From Nitrospirota bacterium (GTDB lineage Bacteria; Nitrospirota; Thermodesulfovibrionia; SZUA-242): a stretch of 64,000 nucleotides of DNA. Within the stretch, counting starts at the first letter, position 1, and each line of letters opens with the position of its first letter. The stretch covers positions 1-64,000 of the forward strand of contig JACRHH010000011.1 of NCBI GenBank assembly GCA_016212095.1, written 5' to 3'. The position numbers and the translations under genes were made by a program. The notes below the pieces were generated by a model that was not told the origin of the DNA, made no database searches, and saw nothing but the letters and a program-made list of their open reading frames with translations. This document shows positions 17,969-25,300 of the stretch, piece after piece.

Positions 17969-18202
17969 TTATGTTGTCGGTGGATCAAAATTTCTATTCA
18001 GGAAATCAGACGTTTCATTCTCCCACTTTGCAATGATAGCATTACGTTCACCCGGCAGTAACTTGTCCTCGGCGACCAGTTTTTCAATGAGTTCATCCTG
18101 GAAGACACGCAGTGCCACGGTTTTGGTTGGATGAATGAGAAGCCCCTGTGGCGTAACATCAAGCGTTGTAGACGTCTTACTCTTTTCCTGTTTCGTTTTC
18201 AT
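17969..18202 (-). CDS. Small hypothetical protein inserted between corC-like gene and nadE
   Basis: 77-residue, charged, soluble protein that I do not recognise. Residues 1-10 (MKTKQEKSKT) copy the first residues of NadE. The remainder (from about TTLDVTPQGLLIHPTKTVAL to NFDPPTT) is unrelated and predicted mostly helical, with LIEKLVAEDKLLPGERNAII in the centre. It starts inside the end of the CorC-type gene (26-bp overlap) and stops 10 bp before nadE. The simplest reading is a small gene inserted with duplication of the junction, now read as a fusion to the NadE leader. Function unknown. Confidence 0.6.
   Translation of the reverse strand: MKTKQEKSKTSTTLDVTPQGLLIHPTKTVALRVFQDELIEKLVAEDKLLPGERNAIIAKWENETSDFLNRNFDPPTT
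18174..18202 (-). repeat. nadE start-codon repeat, copy B (29 bp)
   Basis: Pairs with 17930-17958. It encodes both the last residues of the CorC-type protein (NENETGKE, stop) and, in another frame, MKTKQEKSKT of the small ORF. Confidence 0.85.
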
Positions 18203-19493
18203 TTATCGTCCGTATCGCCTCTATTCTCACCTTTGCAATCCTCTTTCCGTCCATATCGACAATCGTGAGCTTCCAGCCCGGAACCTCGACAGTTTCGCCT
18301 CCGTGCGGGATGCGCTGAAGCTCGGCAAGCAGAAGCCCGCCGATTGTTTCATATCCCTCCGAATCCGGCAGATCGACATCGTAGTTGTCCTTCATGTCGC
18401 GTATCGTGATCCCGGCCTCGGCAATGAGCGCGCCTCCGCGCACCCGCTGAACCGGCGATTCGTCGTCGTACTCGTCCTTTATCTCGCCGACAAGCTCCTC
18501 GATCAGGTCTTCAATCGTCACCATTCCGGCCACTCCGCCATACTCGTTAAGCACTATGGCAAGATGCGTCCGTCCACGCTGCATCACCTTGAGCATGTGG
18601 CTGATCTTGATGCTCTCCGGCACGAAATATGCCTTGTGCAGAAGCTCGCGAATGTTCGGCGCGCGGTTATGCACCAGATGCGTAAGCAGATCTTTCTGGT
18701 AGAGAATGCCCCGGATGTTATTGATTTCCTTTTCATAAACCGGATAACGCGAGAAATGTTCGGTGGTTATCAGGCGCATTATCTCGTCCATCGGCGTGTC
18801 TATCTCGATGGCAACCATGCGGGTGACAGGCACAAGCACCTCGCGCGCCGAAATGTCGGCGAATTCTATGGCGCTGTGGATGAGCTTCTGTTCGGTCTCC
18901 TCGAAGATTCCCTGCTCCCGGCCTTCCTGAATGATCTGCTTCACCTCGTCTTCCGAGTAGTAGGCGTGGCTACCGACAGGCGTCACGCCGAAAGGCCGCA
19001 GAATCAGATCGGTGCAGAACGCAAGAAATCTCACCACATACGAGCCAGCCTTCGACAACAAATTCACAGGAATCGCCACGAACAGGGCCACGCGCTCCGG
19101 GCTTCGCAGGGCTATCGACTTGGGCGCAAGCTCGCCGATTATCACCGAGAGGAATGTAATCGCAACCACTACGCTGCCTATCGCTATCGGCCCGGCTGCG
19201 TGCTGAACGATCTCTATCGGCACTTCCAGAAGAATCGGCTTCAGCCTCTCAACCGCCGCCGCGCCGCCGACGGCGGAAGCAAGCGCGCCCAGAAGCGTCA
19301 CGCCAACCTGCACGGTTGCAAGAAAGCGATCCGGATCCTTCTGAATGGCTTCCAGCACTACAGCGTTCTGCTTGCCATGTTTTGCAAGCTCATGAATGCG
19401 CGTCTTTCGGGCGGTTATGACGGCTATCTCACTGGCTGCGAAAAAGCCGTTCAGGATAATGAATACGAATATTAGAAAAAGTTCAAGCCACAT
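18177..19493 (-). CDS. CNNM/CorC-type membrane protein (TlyC/hemolysin family)
   Basis: 438-residue inner-membrane protein. N-terminal CNNM (DUF21) transmembrane domain (about 1-190; FFAASEIAVITARKTRIHEL and VIIGELAPKSIALR are signature segments), two CBS motifs (about 205-325; VPVTRMVAIE, LAIVLNEYGGVAGMVTIEDL) and a C-terminal CorC_HlyC domain (about 345-430). Family members are linked to Mg2+/Co2+ homeostasis. The stop codon lies in the duplicated nadE start segment, so the ancestral gene overlapped nadE. Confidence 0.92.
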   Translation of the reverse strand: MWLELFLIFVFIILNGFFAASEIAVITARKTRIHELAKHGKQNAVVLEAIQKDPDRFLATVQVGVTLLGALASAVGGAAAVERLKPILLEVPIEIVQHAAGPIAIGSVVVAITFLSVIIGELAPKSIALRSPERVALFVAIPVNLLSKAGSYVVRFLAFCTDLILRPFGVTPVGSHAYYSEDEVKQIIQEGREQGIFEETEQKLIHSAIEFADISAREVLVPVTRMVAIEIDTPMDEIMRLITTEHFSRYPVYEKEINNIRGILYQKDLLTHLVHNRAPNIRELLHKAYFVPESIKISHMLKVMQRGRTHLAIVLNEYGGVAGMVTIEDLIEELVGEIKDEYDDESPVQRVRGGALIAEAGITIRDMKDNYDVDLPDSEGYETIGGLLLAELQRIPHGGETVEVPGWKLTIVDMDGKRIAKVRIEAIRTINENETGKE

Positions 19494-19552
19494 CGTGTTC
19501 TATATCCGAGATATTACTATGATGACCAGATTACCGCAAATGATTACCATAC

Positions 19553-20740
19553 TCACCTGCCCGCCTTCTCCGCCTCCCTTATCACCTCGCCGATCGGCGC
19601 ATTGTGCCGCTCCGCGGCGGCGCGGCAGTCTTCATACTCAGGCGTGGCCGTAACAACGCGGCCTTCGAGCCGCCCGATCTTCACGCGTATATCGCCGTAT
19701 TTCGTTTTTACGCTGATGAATTCGCGGTCAAGTATCCGGCGAGACGCGCCGTACACCCGGACACCGAAGGTTGTGGTCTCGGCCAGAATAATGCCGGATA
19801 GCGCTTTTACGTCACCCATGCGGCAGATTGCGGTCAGTTTCGTTGCCGGGCGCGATTTTTTCATGATTATCGGTGAGAGAAACACATCCAGCGCTCCGGC
19901 CTTGAAAAGCCTGTCCATCACATGCTCGTACAGGCGCGGATCCATGTCGTCGATGTTCGTCTCGATCACCGTAACATCGTCGTCGGGAAACGGCAGCGCG
20001 GGCCGCTTGCCGATGAACAGGCGAAGCGCGTTGGGCGAATCCGGCAGGTCGCGCCCTCCCGCGCCAATGCCCACGCGCTCAAGCGTCATCTCCGGCAGAT
20101 TGCCGAAGCCGGAAGACAGGGAAGACAGAATAGCGGCTCCGGTCGGCGTCGTCCGCTCCATCTCCGCGCCCGACGCGAATACCGGCGCGCCGCGCAGCAG
20201 ATAAGCCGTGGCCGGAGCAGGAACCGGCAGCGTTCCGTGCGCTGTTTTCACGAAACCGCTTCCGGTGTTGACCGGCGACGCGGTTACGCTGCTCACACCA
20301 AGATGTTGCAGTCCGATGACCGCGCCTGCAATATCGACAATGCAATCTACCGCGCCAAGCTCGTGGAGGTGCGTTTTGGCAACAGTGGTTCCATGAGCCG
20401 CCGCCTCGGCCTCGAACAGCCTTTTCATGATCGAAAGCGATTCCTTCTTAATTCCTGCATCAAGGCCGCTGCTTGCTATCACGCGACGGACATCGGCCCA
20501 TTTCCGTAGGGGAGGGGCCTCCCCGCCCTCGATTATCACATCCAGCTTCGTTGCCGCAAGCCCGCAGCGCGTAACCTTCGAGGCACGCAGCGAGTAACCG
20601 GCCAGCCCAAGCTTCGCAAGCTCGCCGCGCAACACGTCAACCGGAACGCCTGCGTCAACCAGCGCGCCAAGCATCATGTCGCCGCTTGCGCCGCCGGAGC
20701 AGTCTATATGGCAGAGGAGTCTGTCTTTCACGCTATCCAA
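19553..20740 (-). CDS. larC: LarC, nickel-pincer cofactor nickel-insertion enzyme
   Basis: CTP-dependent cyclometallase that inserts Ni into the pincer nucleotide made by LarB and LarE. Start LLCHIDCSGGASGDMMLGALVDAGVP is diagnostic, followed by HLHELGAVDCIVDIAGA, NTGSGFVKTAHGTLPVPAPAT, ERTTPTGAAIL, and ETNIDDMDPRLYEHVMDRLF at the start of the C-terminal domain. 395 residues, single uninterrupted frame (in some species larC is split by a programmed frameshift). Start overlaps the preceding gene by 8 bp. Confidence 0.95.
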   Translation of the reverse strand: MDSVKDRLLCHIDCSGGASGDMMLGALVDAGVPVDVLRGELAKLGLAGYSLRASKVTRCGLAATKLDVIIEGGEAPPLRKWADVRRVIASSGLDAGIKKESLSIMKRLFEAEAAAHGTTVAKTHLHELGAVDCIVDIAGAVIGLQHLGVSSVTASPVNTGSGFVKTAHGTLPVPAPATAYLLRGAPVFASGAEMERTTPTGAAILSSLSSGFGNLPEMTLERVGIGAGGRDLPDSPNALRLFIGKRPALPFPDDDVTVIETNIDDMDPRLYEHVMDRLFKAGALDVFLSPIIMKKSRPATKLTAICRMGDVKALSGIILAETTTFGVRVYGASRRILDREFISVKTKYGDIRVKIGRLEGRVVTATPEYEDCRAAAERHNAPIGEVIREAEKAGR

Positions 20741-21347
20741 TTATCGGCTGCCGTATGATGGTTTTCCATTTTTCGGGCGCGGCCTTGCGAACATCGCTCA
20801 GATAGATTTCGTGATGTTTTCCGGCAAGTTCGCAGTTCATGCCGTGAATATATTCGTGCAGCTTTGCAATGGTCGGCCCCTCCCCGGAAAACGGGCCGAT
20901 GTGCATTATCTGGGCCGCGCGGCCTTCGGCAAATGGTTCGAAGCGGATTTTCGACAGCGCATCGGATGGCTTTTTCCTTTTCACCTGCTCAATCGCGCCG
21001 GCAGCCAATTCAGCCGAAATGAATTCCGGCTGCATGATCATCATCGTCCACTTCCATTCATCCTTGTTTCCGGCGGTGAAGCTCGACATGTCGTCGGCCC
21101 ACCACAGTCCTTCAAGCGGCAAAACGCCGTAATCGATCCCCTGTTCGCCCTTTTTAATCATGAATTTCAGCGTGTACGAAACGCCGAACAGCGCTTCCAC
21201 TGCTTCGTGAAACGCCGGCGTGGTGTTCGGATCGCCCTTGCCGTCTATCATCAGGCAGTTCATCGGCGGCACAGAAACAACCTCGGCGTTCTTGCTTGAA
21301 GCGTTGTAGAGATGTTTGAGTTCTTTCTTGTAGTCGATCTTTTTCAT
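20733..21347 (-). CDS. GyrI-like small-molecule-binding domain protein
   Basis: 204-residue cytoplasmic protein of the GyrI/BmrR effector-domain superfamily: MNCLMIDGKGDPNT, FMIKKGEQGIDYGVLPLEGLWW, KWTMMIMQPEFI and AAQIMHIGPFSGEGPTIAKLHEYI form the two repeats of the fold. It has no DNA-binding domain. ATG 21347 is preferred over 21362 because AAAGGAG lies 5 bases upstream. It overlaps larC, so co-expression is likely; the biochemical role is not known. Confidence 0.85.
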   Translation of the reverse strand: MKKIDYKKELKHLYNASSKNAEVVSVPPMNCLMIDGKGDPNTTPAFHEAVEALFGVSYTLKFMIKKGEQGIDYGVLPLEGLWWADDMSSFTAGNKDEWKWTMMIMQPEFISAELAAGAIEQVKRKKPSDALSKIRFEPFAEGRAAQIMHIGPFSGEGPTIAKLHEYIHGMNCELAGKHHEIYLSDVRKAAPEKWKTIIRQPIIG

Positions 21348-21373
21348 TGCGGCTCCTTTCAAAAGGTGCGGCC

Positions 21374-21389
21374 ATCCGGACGTCCGGAT
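21374..21389. promoter_or_regulatory. 16-bp perfect palindrome between divergent genes
   Basis: ATCCGGACGTCCGGAT is a perfect palindrome, 27 bp upstream of the GyrI-like gene and about 85 bp upstream of gpmA. It is a candidate operator; the cognate regulator is not evident. Confidence 0.4.
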
Positions 21390-21420
21390 TTCTGGAATGA
21401 TACCACTGCGCCCATGTTAA

Positions 21421-21447
21421 TATAATCCCCGATCCGATTGGAATCGG
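21421..21447 (+). promoter_or_regulatory. gpmA -10 element and overlapping palindrome
   Basis: Perfect TATAAT at 21421-21426 with no good -35. It is followed at the expected transcription start by the palindrome CCGATTGGAATCGG (21434-21447). gpmA starts at 21475 after GGGAG. Confidence 0.4.
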
Positions 21448-21474
21448 CTAAATTAACTTTCGGGAGAATACCGA

Positions 21475-22221
21475 ATGCACAAGCTTGTTCTTCTTCGTCA
21501 CGGCGAAAGCGCGTGGAATCTTGAAAACCGTTTCACCGGCTGGACGGACGTCGGCCTTTCAGAAAAAGGCACAAGCGAGGCGCACACAGCGGCAAAAGCT
21601 CTTGCGGACGGCGGCTTCACCTTCGACATCGCCTACACATCGTTGCTGAAGCGCGCGATCAAAACCCTCTGGATAGTGCTTGAAGACATGGACATGATGT
21701 GGATTCCGGTCGTTCGCTCGTGGCGCTTGAACGAGCGGCATTACGGCGCGCTTCAAGGGCTGAACAAGCGCGAGACTGTGGAGAAATACGGCGACGAACA
21801 GGTGCTCGTGTGGCGCAGAAGCTACGACACGCCGCCTCCGGCGCTCGAAAAGGCCGATCCGCGCTGGCCCGGCCACGATGCCCGTTTTTCCAGCGTTCCT
21901 GAAGGCGATCTGCCGCTCACGGAGTCGCTGAAGGAAACCGTTGGGCGGTTCCTGCCCTACTGGCACGAGACGATTGCCCCGTCAATACGCGAAGGCAAGA
22001 AGGTTGTCATCGCCGCGCACGGAAACAGCCTTCGCGCGCTTGTGATGTATCTGGACAGCATGAGCGAGGATGAGATAGTAAAGCTGAACATTCCCACCGG
22101 CATTCCGCTTGTTTACGAGCTGGACGACGACCTGAAGCCGATCCGCCATTATTATCTTGGCGATGAGGAAGCGATTCGCAAAGCTGTTGATGCCGTGGCC
22201 AAGCAGACGAGCAAGCAATAA
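21475..22221 (+). CDS. gpmA: 2,3-bisphosphoglycerate-dependent phosphoglycerate mutase
   Basis: Interconverts 3- and 2-phosphoglycerate in glycolysis and gluconeogenesis. The phospho-histidine motif [20 protein letters not shown] is at the N-terminus, then the [12 protein letters not shown] segment, and the second catalytic His in [13 protein letters not shown] at about residue 180. 248 residues, full length. RBS GGGAG 8 bases upstream. Monocistronic on the plus strand, convergent with a lipoprotein gene across a palindromic repeat. Confidence 0.97.
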   Translation: MHKLVLLRHGESAWNLENRFTGWTDVGLSEKGTSEAHTAAKALADGGFTFDIAYTSLLKRAIKTLWIVLEDMDMMWIPVVRSWRLNERHYGALQGLNKRETVEKYGDEQVLVWRRSYDTPPPALEKADPRWPGHDARFSSVPEGDLPLTESLKETVGRFLPYWHETIAPSIREGKKVVIAAHGNSLRALVMYLDSMSEDEIVKLNIPTGIPLVYELDDDLKPIRHYYLGDEEAIRKAVDAVAKQTSKQ

Positions 22222-22231
22222 AGTCGTCTTT

Positions 22232-22287
22232 GTAGGGGCGAACGGCCGTTCGCACTTCTTTCCGGGCGGTTCGCAAACCGCCCCTAC
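22232..22287. repeat. 56-bp palindromic repeat element (REP/MITE-like)
   Basis: GTAGGGGCG at the left end and CGCCCCTAC at the right end are inverted repeats. Inside are two smaller hairpins, GCGAACGGCCGTTCGC and GGCGGTTCGCAAACCGCC. The right hairpin recurs at 4670-4692, and a related GGGCGAAC/GTTCGCCC hairpin is at 61785-61806. It lies between convergent genes and probably ends transcription from both sides. Confidence 0.7.
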
Positions 22288-23120
22288 GGTGAGTTAAAAG
22301 TGATTCCGGCGGCCTCGGCGGCATCAGCCGCGCGCTTGCTGAAATCCGCCGCCGCTTTCGAATCGCCCGTAGCCGCCGCGCATTCTCCAAGACAGACAAG
22401 ATCGAGCGCGACATAGCGGCTTGCGCCAAGCTTCCGGTCTGCCTCCAGGGCGGCATTGCAATGCGCGGCGGCGGCAGACCAGTTGCGGGCAGATCTTTCG
22501 ATGTCGCCAAGAATACGAAGCGAATTCGCCTCTTCCGAACGAATTTCTGTCTCGCGATTAAGCAATAGCGCGGCGTTCGCGGAAGTTCGCGCCAATGCTG
22601 TGTCGCCGGACGCGAAAAGAAGCAGCGCCTTCAGGTTCATTGCTCGCCCGCGCATCGCTTTGTCGTCGGCAGAAGCGTCAAGGAGCCTGTTCGCGGTTGC
22701 AAGCCCCAACGCGTATTCGCCGGATGATAGCGCAAGCCGCGCGCGTTCGAAGAGCGTTTCGCGATAAAGCGGCGTTCCAGGCGAAACTACGCTTTCCGCC
22801 TCGGCCAGAAGCGATGGGGTTTCAGCGCATTTAGGCGTTGCCCGGCATGTGCGGGTCATGTTCAGAAGCGCGTTTGCCATGCCGTCACGGTCGTCGATGG
22901 ATCGGCTCAACCGAAGCGCCGCGCGAAAGCTGTTCATGGCGGCGTCGTACTTCCGGCGTTCCAGCAGCATCGCGCCGTCCCTGTTCTTCTCGATGGCCGC
23001 CTTGTGAACGGCGGACGGACGCTCCGGCGCGGGCCCGGATGCGCAAGACGCGCAGGCGGCGAGAATAACGGCGGATAGAAAAGGGAGTGCAGCGACGTTT
23101 GGCAATATCTGTTTTTTCAT
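22284..23120 (-). CDS. TPR-like lipoprotein
   Basis: 278-residue envelope lipoprotein. Signal peptide with lipobox LAAC at about residue 22 (SAVILAACASCASG). The rest is helical with tetratricopeptide-like pairs (DGAMLLERRKYDAAMNSFRAALRL, EANSLRILGDIERSARNWSAA). The start at 23120 is chosen because it gives a canonical lipoprotein signal; the longer frame to 23168 overlaps the toxin gene. It lies 8 bp after the RelE-type toxin and, before that insertion, probably followed mlaD directly. A role with the Mla-like genes is possible but only contextual. Confidence 0.75.
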   Translation of the reverse strand: MKKQILPNVAALPFLSAVILAACASCASGPAPERPSAVHKAAIEKNRDGAMLLERRKYDAAMNSFRAALRLSRSIDDRDGMANALLNMTRTCRATPKCAETPSLLAEAESVVSPGTPLYRETLFERARLALSSGEYALGLATANRLLDASADDKAMRGRAMNLKALLLFASGDTALARTSANAALLLNRETEIRSEEANSLRILGDIERSARNWSAAAAHCNAALEADRKLGASRYVALDLVCLGECAAATGDSKAAADFSKRAADAAEAAGITFNSP

Positions 23121-23127
23121 GTGAAAT

Positions 23128-23382
23128 TCAGTTATACACGTCTTTTCTGTGACCAACGGCCACAACAAGGACTGAGAGTTCGGAATCGTTGATCTCGTAA
23201 ATGATACGATATATCCCTATACGGATTCGCCATGCCGGACGCCCGGACATTTTCCTGCACCCCGGCGGCCTTGGATTGTCTGCAAGCGCGTATATTGATG
23301 TGATAATCCGAATCCGATCATGGACGTCAATCACGGCAAGCTGTTTCTGGGCCGGCCTTAGAATGCTGATCGAATAATTCAC
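23128..23382 (-). CDS. RelE/ParE-family toxin
   Basis: 84-residue protein of the RelE/ParE fold: YSISILRPAQKQLAVID at the N-terminus, LADNPRPPGCRKMSG, WRIRIGIYRIIYEI and VLVVAVGHRKDVY, the standard order of conserved segments. RelE members cut mRNA on the ribosome, ParE members poison gyrase; the sequence does not decide which. It is 2 bp downstream of its antitoxin. Confidence 0.9.
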   Translation of the reverse strand: MNYSISILRPAQKQLAVIDVHDRIRIITSIYALADNPRPPGCRKMSGRPAWRIRIGIYRIIYEINDSELSVLVVAVGHRKDVYN

Positions 23383-23384
23383 GC

Positions 23385-23588
23385 TTACCCGTAATTTTCC
23401 CGTATTTCGCGAACTGCCAGATCAAAAGGAATCGCTTCGTGCGAAGCCGACTTTGCTTCGTCATAACACCGCATATCTTCCAGTTCATCGAGTTCGTCAA
23501 GTATTTGTTCCCAATCGGCGACAGACAATAGCACCGCCTTGCGCTCCTGATTTTCATCGATCACATATTGCGGATGGATAGCAACCAT
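23385..23588 (-). CDS. Antitoxin of the RelE/ParE pair (Phd/RelB-like)
   Basis: 67-residue acidic protein. Its N-terminus (YVIDENQERKAVLLSVADWEQIL) matches the Phd/YefM-RelB DNA-binding segment seen in antitoxins with a linked RelE toxin. The C-terminal half (PFDLAVREIRENYG) would bind the toxin. The pair lies between mlaD and a lipoprotein gene. Confidence 0.8.
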   Translation of the reverse strand: MVAIHPQYVIDENQERKAVLLSVADWEQILDELDELEDMRCYDEAKSASHEAIPFDLAVREIRENYG

Positions 23589-23621
23589 ATTTTCACCTCA
23601 CAATCTAATAATACACGCCAG

Positions 23622-24647
23622 CTACCTTCCATCGCACCCGCCCGCCTTCGGCGTCACGCGCTCGTAGCCATCCCCCGGAACAAGCACAGGCGCGGGCTGC
23701 GGAACGTTCGAGCTGATCGGCCAGGTTTTTTTCACCGATTCGGCGATGTCGTTTCCGTTTTCGGTCAGTTTCACGGTGTTCGACAGAAGCCCCGGAACAT
23801 CGCCGGAAGATTCATCCACCATCACGCGCACCTTTTCGAGCGTCGCCCTCACCTCCTTCAGCGATTTTTCCACCTCGTCCAGCATCGGCGGCATCCGCTT
23901 CTCGGCTGTCGATGCGATATTGGCCGCCGACTCCACAATCGGATTCACCTTTTTCACCCGCTCATCCACGGTTGCAAGCAGGTTGTCAACCGACGCCAGA
24001 ATCTTCTCCACGCCGCCTCGAACAGTCGCAATCTCGTCCTTCACCGAAACGATAAGTCCGTCAACCTTTGCGCGCGTTTCGGGCAGTCCCGACGTCAGTT
24101 CGCGCACATTGGCGATGGTCTGCTTCACGTCGCCCTTCGGATCGTCCATGTAGGCAACCATGCCCTTCAACTGATCGAGCACCGGAAGCACCTGCGCCTT
24201 CACGTCGGCCACGAGGTCGTCGAGCGTGGGAGACGGCTCATACGCTATCGCCGCGCCATCCTTCAGTTCGGTTGAGGCCGGATTGCCCACCTTCATCTCG
24301 ATGATGCTGTCTCCGATCATGCCTTCCTTCACCAGCTTCACCGATGAATCGCCGCGAATCCATTTCGAGTATTTCTTTTCTATTACAATTGTCACGTTGA
24401 CGCGCGCCTGATCGGTGAGCGCAAGTTTTTCGAGCCGTCCGATATAGAAGCCCGACAGCTTCACCGGCATTCCCTCGGCGAAACCGGTTCCCTTGTCCAC
24501 CGTGAAATGAAGCGAGTATTTTTTCGTGAAAACGCCGCGTTCGATGCCGATGAATGCAACCACCGCTACTATTCCGGCAAGCGTAAGCAGAACGAACGCG
24601 CCCACTTTCCGCTCCAGATGCGCGAACCTCCGGTCTTTTGGAATCAT
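23622..24647 (-). CDS. mlaD: MCE-domain lipid-transport protein (MlaD family)
   Basis: 341-residue protein anchored in the inner membrane (segment about 15-37, KVGAFVLLTLAGIVAVVAFIG), with one MCE domain (about 40-120: FTVDKGTGFAEGMPVKLSGFYIGRL... VKEGMIGDSIIEM) and a long helical C-terminus (about 140-310) expected to form the periplasmic channel stalk. It binds lipids moving between the membranes. The ABC ATPase partner gene overlaps by ATGA, but that partner has lost its catalytic motifs, and no MlaE permease gene is in the window. Confidence 0.9.
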   Translation of the reverse strand: MIPKDRRFAHLERKVGAFVLLTLAGIVAVVAFIGIERGVFTKKYSLHFTVDKGTGFAEGMPVKLSGFYIGRLEKLALTDQARVNVTIVIEKKYSKWIRGDSSVKLVKEGMIGDSIIEMKVGNPASTELKDGAAIAYEPSPTLDDLVADVKAQVLPVLDQLKGMVAYMDDPKGDVKQTIANVRELTSGLPETRAKVDGLIVSVKDEIATVRGGVEKILASVDNLLATVDERVKKVNPIVESAANIASTAEKRMPPMLDEVEKSLKEVRATLEKVRVMVDESSGDVPGLLSNTVKLTENGNDIAESVKKTWPISSNVPQPAPVLVPGDGYERVTPKAGGCDGR

Positions 24648-25300
24648 GAAAGCGCAGCCTCCAGATCGAACGCGATGCAGGATTTCTCGTCAGGCGATGA
24701 CACAACCCAGACCACAGCCACGCCGGAATTACTTTCGCGCATTGTCCTGAAAACCCCGGCAATGCGTTCCGCCGCATCTGGCGGTAGCCCGGCAAGAAGC
24801 GAGTCGGCAACAACAATGTCGGGCTTCTGGGCCATGGCGCGTGCAAGGCCAAGCAGACGCCTCGTGAATGTGGGAAGCGTGCCGGGAAGCGCCGTGGTTG
24901 GGCCGTCATATCCGACAGCCTCAAGCGCCAATGTCACACGGCGGTCTATTTCATCCTCAGGAACAGATGAATTGTAGTAAAGCGGAAGCGATACATTTTC
25001 ATACACGCTAAGATTGCTTATCAGGCCGCCGCTGTGAGAAACAACGCCGATTCGCGGTGAAATATTTTCCATTCCGAGGGCATCGGTCGTATCGCGGCCT
25101 AGAACCGTCACGCAGCCATTCGCCGGAGTTTCAAGCCCCATGAGCAGGCGAATGAACAGGTTCCGGTTCTGCGATTCGGCAATTATCACACGAGCAACCT
25201 TGCCGGGCGACAGAGCCAGATTCCATGCCCCGCCGCCCGGCGCGGTCACATTGTCGAATAATAGCGCGTCATTACCGCCCGGTTTCATCACACCAGGCAC
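24644..25300 (-). CDS. MlaF-like ABC ATPase lacking catalytic motifs (pseudo-ATPase)
   Basis: 218-residue ABC-type nucleotide-binding fold linked to mlaD. The fold order is recognisable (LFDNVTAPGGG, VTVLGRDTT, ISPRIGVVSHSGGLISNLSVYENVSLPL, ARAMAQKPDIVVADSLLAGLPP). Every catalytic element is altered: the Walker A site reads IIAESQNRNLFIRLLMG with no P-loop GxxGxGK[ST]; LPTFTRRLLGLARAM replaces the LSGGQ signature; DSL replaces Walker B D-E-P; SSPDE replaces the H-loop. The frame is intact and collinear, so it looks maintained rather than dead. Start uncertain (25300 or 25288); it overlaps the end of purL. Confidence 0.8.
   Translation of the reverse strand: MPGVMKPGGNDALLFDNVTAPGGGAWNLALSPGKVARVIIAESQNRNLFIRLLMGLETPANGCVTVLGRDTTDALGMENISPRIGVVSHSGGLISNLSVYENVSLPLYYNSSVPEDEIDRRVTLALEAVGYDGPTTALPGTLPTFTRRLLGLARAMAQKPDIVVADSLLAGLPPDAAERIAGVFRTMRESNSGVAVVWVVSSPDEKSCIAFDLEAALS

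Noticed and set aside
18135-19475. 446-codon plus-strand open frame
   Set aside because: Antisense shadow of the CNNM/CorC gene; no signal, motif or ribosome-binding site.
23589-23621. Duplicated downstream-gene start flanking the RelE pair, as at rsmI
   Set aside because: I compared the bases after mlaD with the lipoprotein start near 23120 and saw no convincing repeat.
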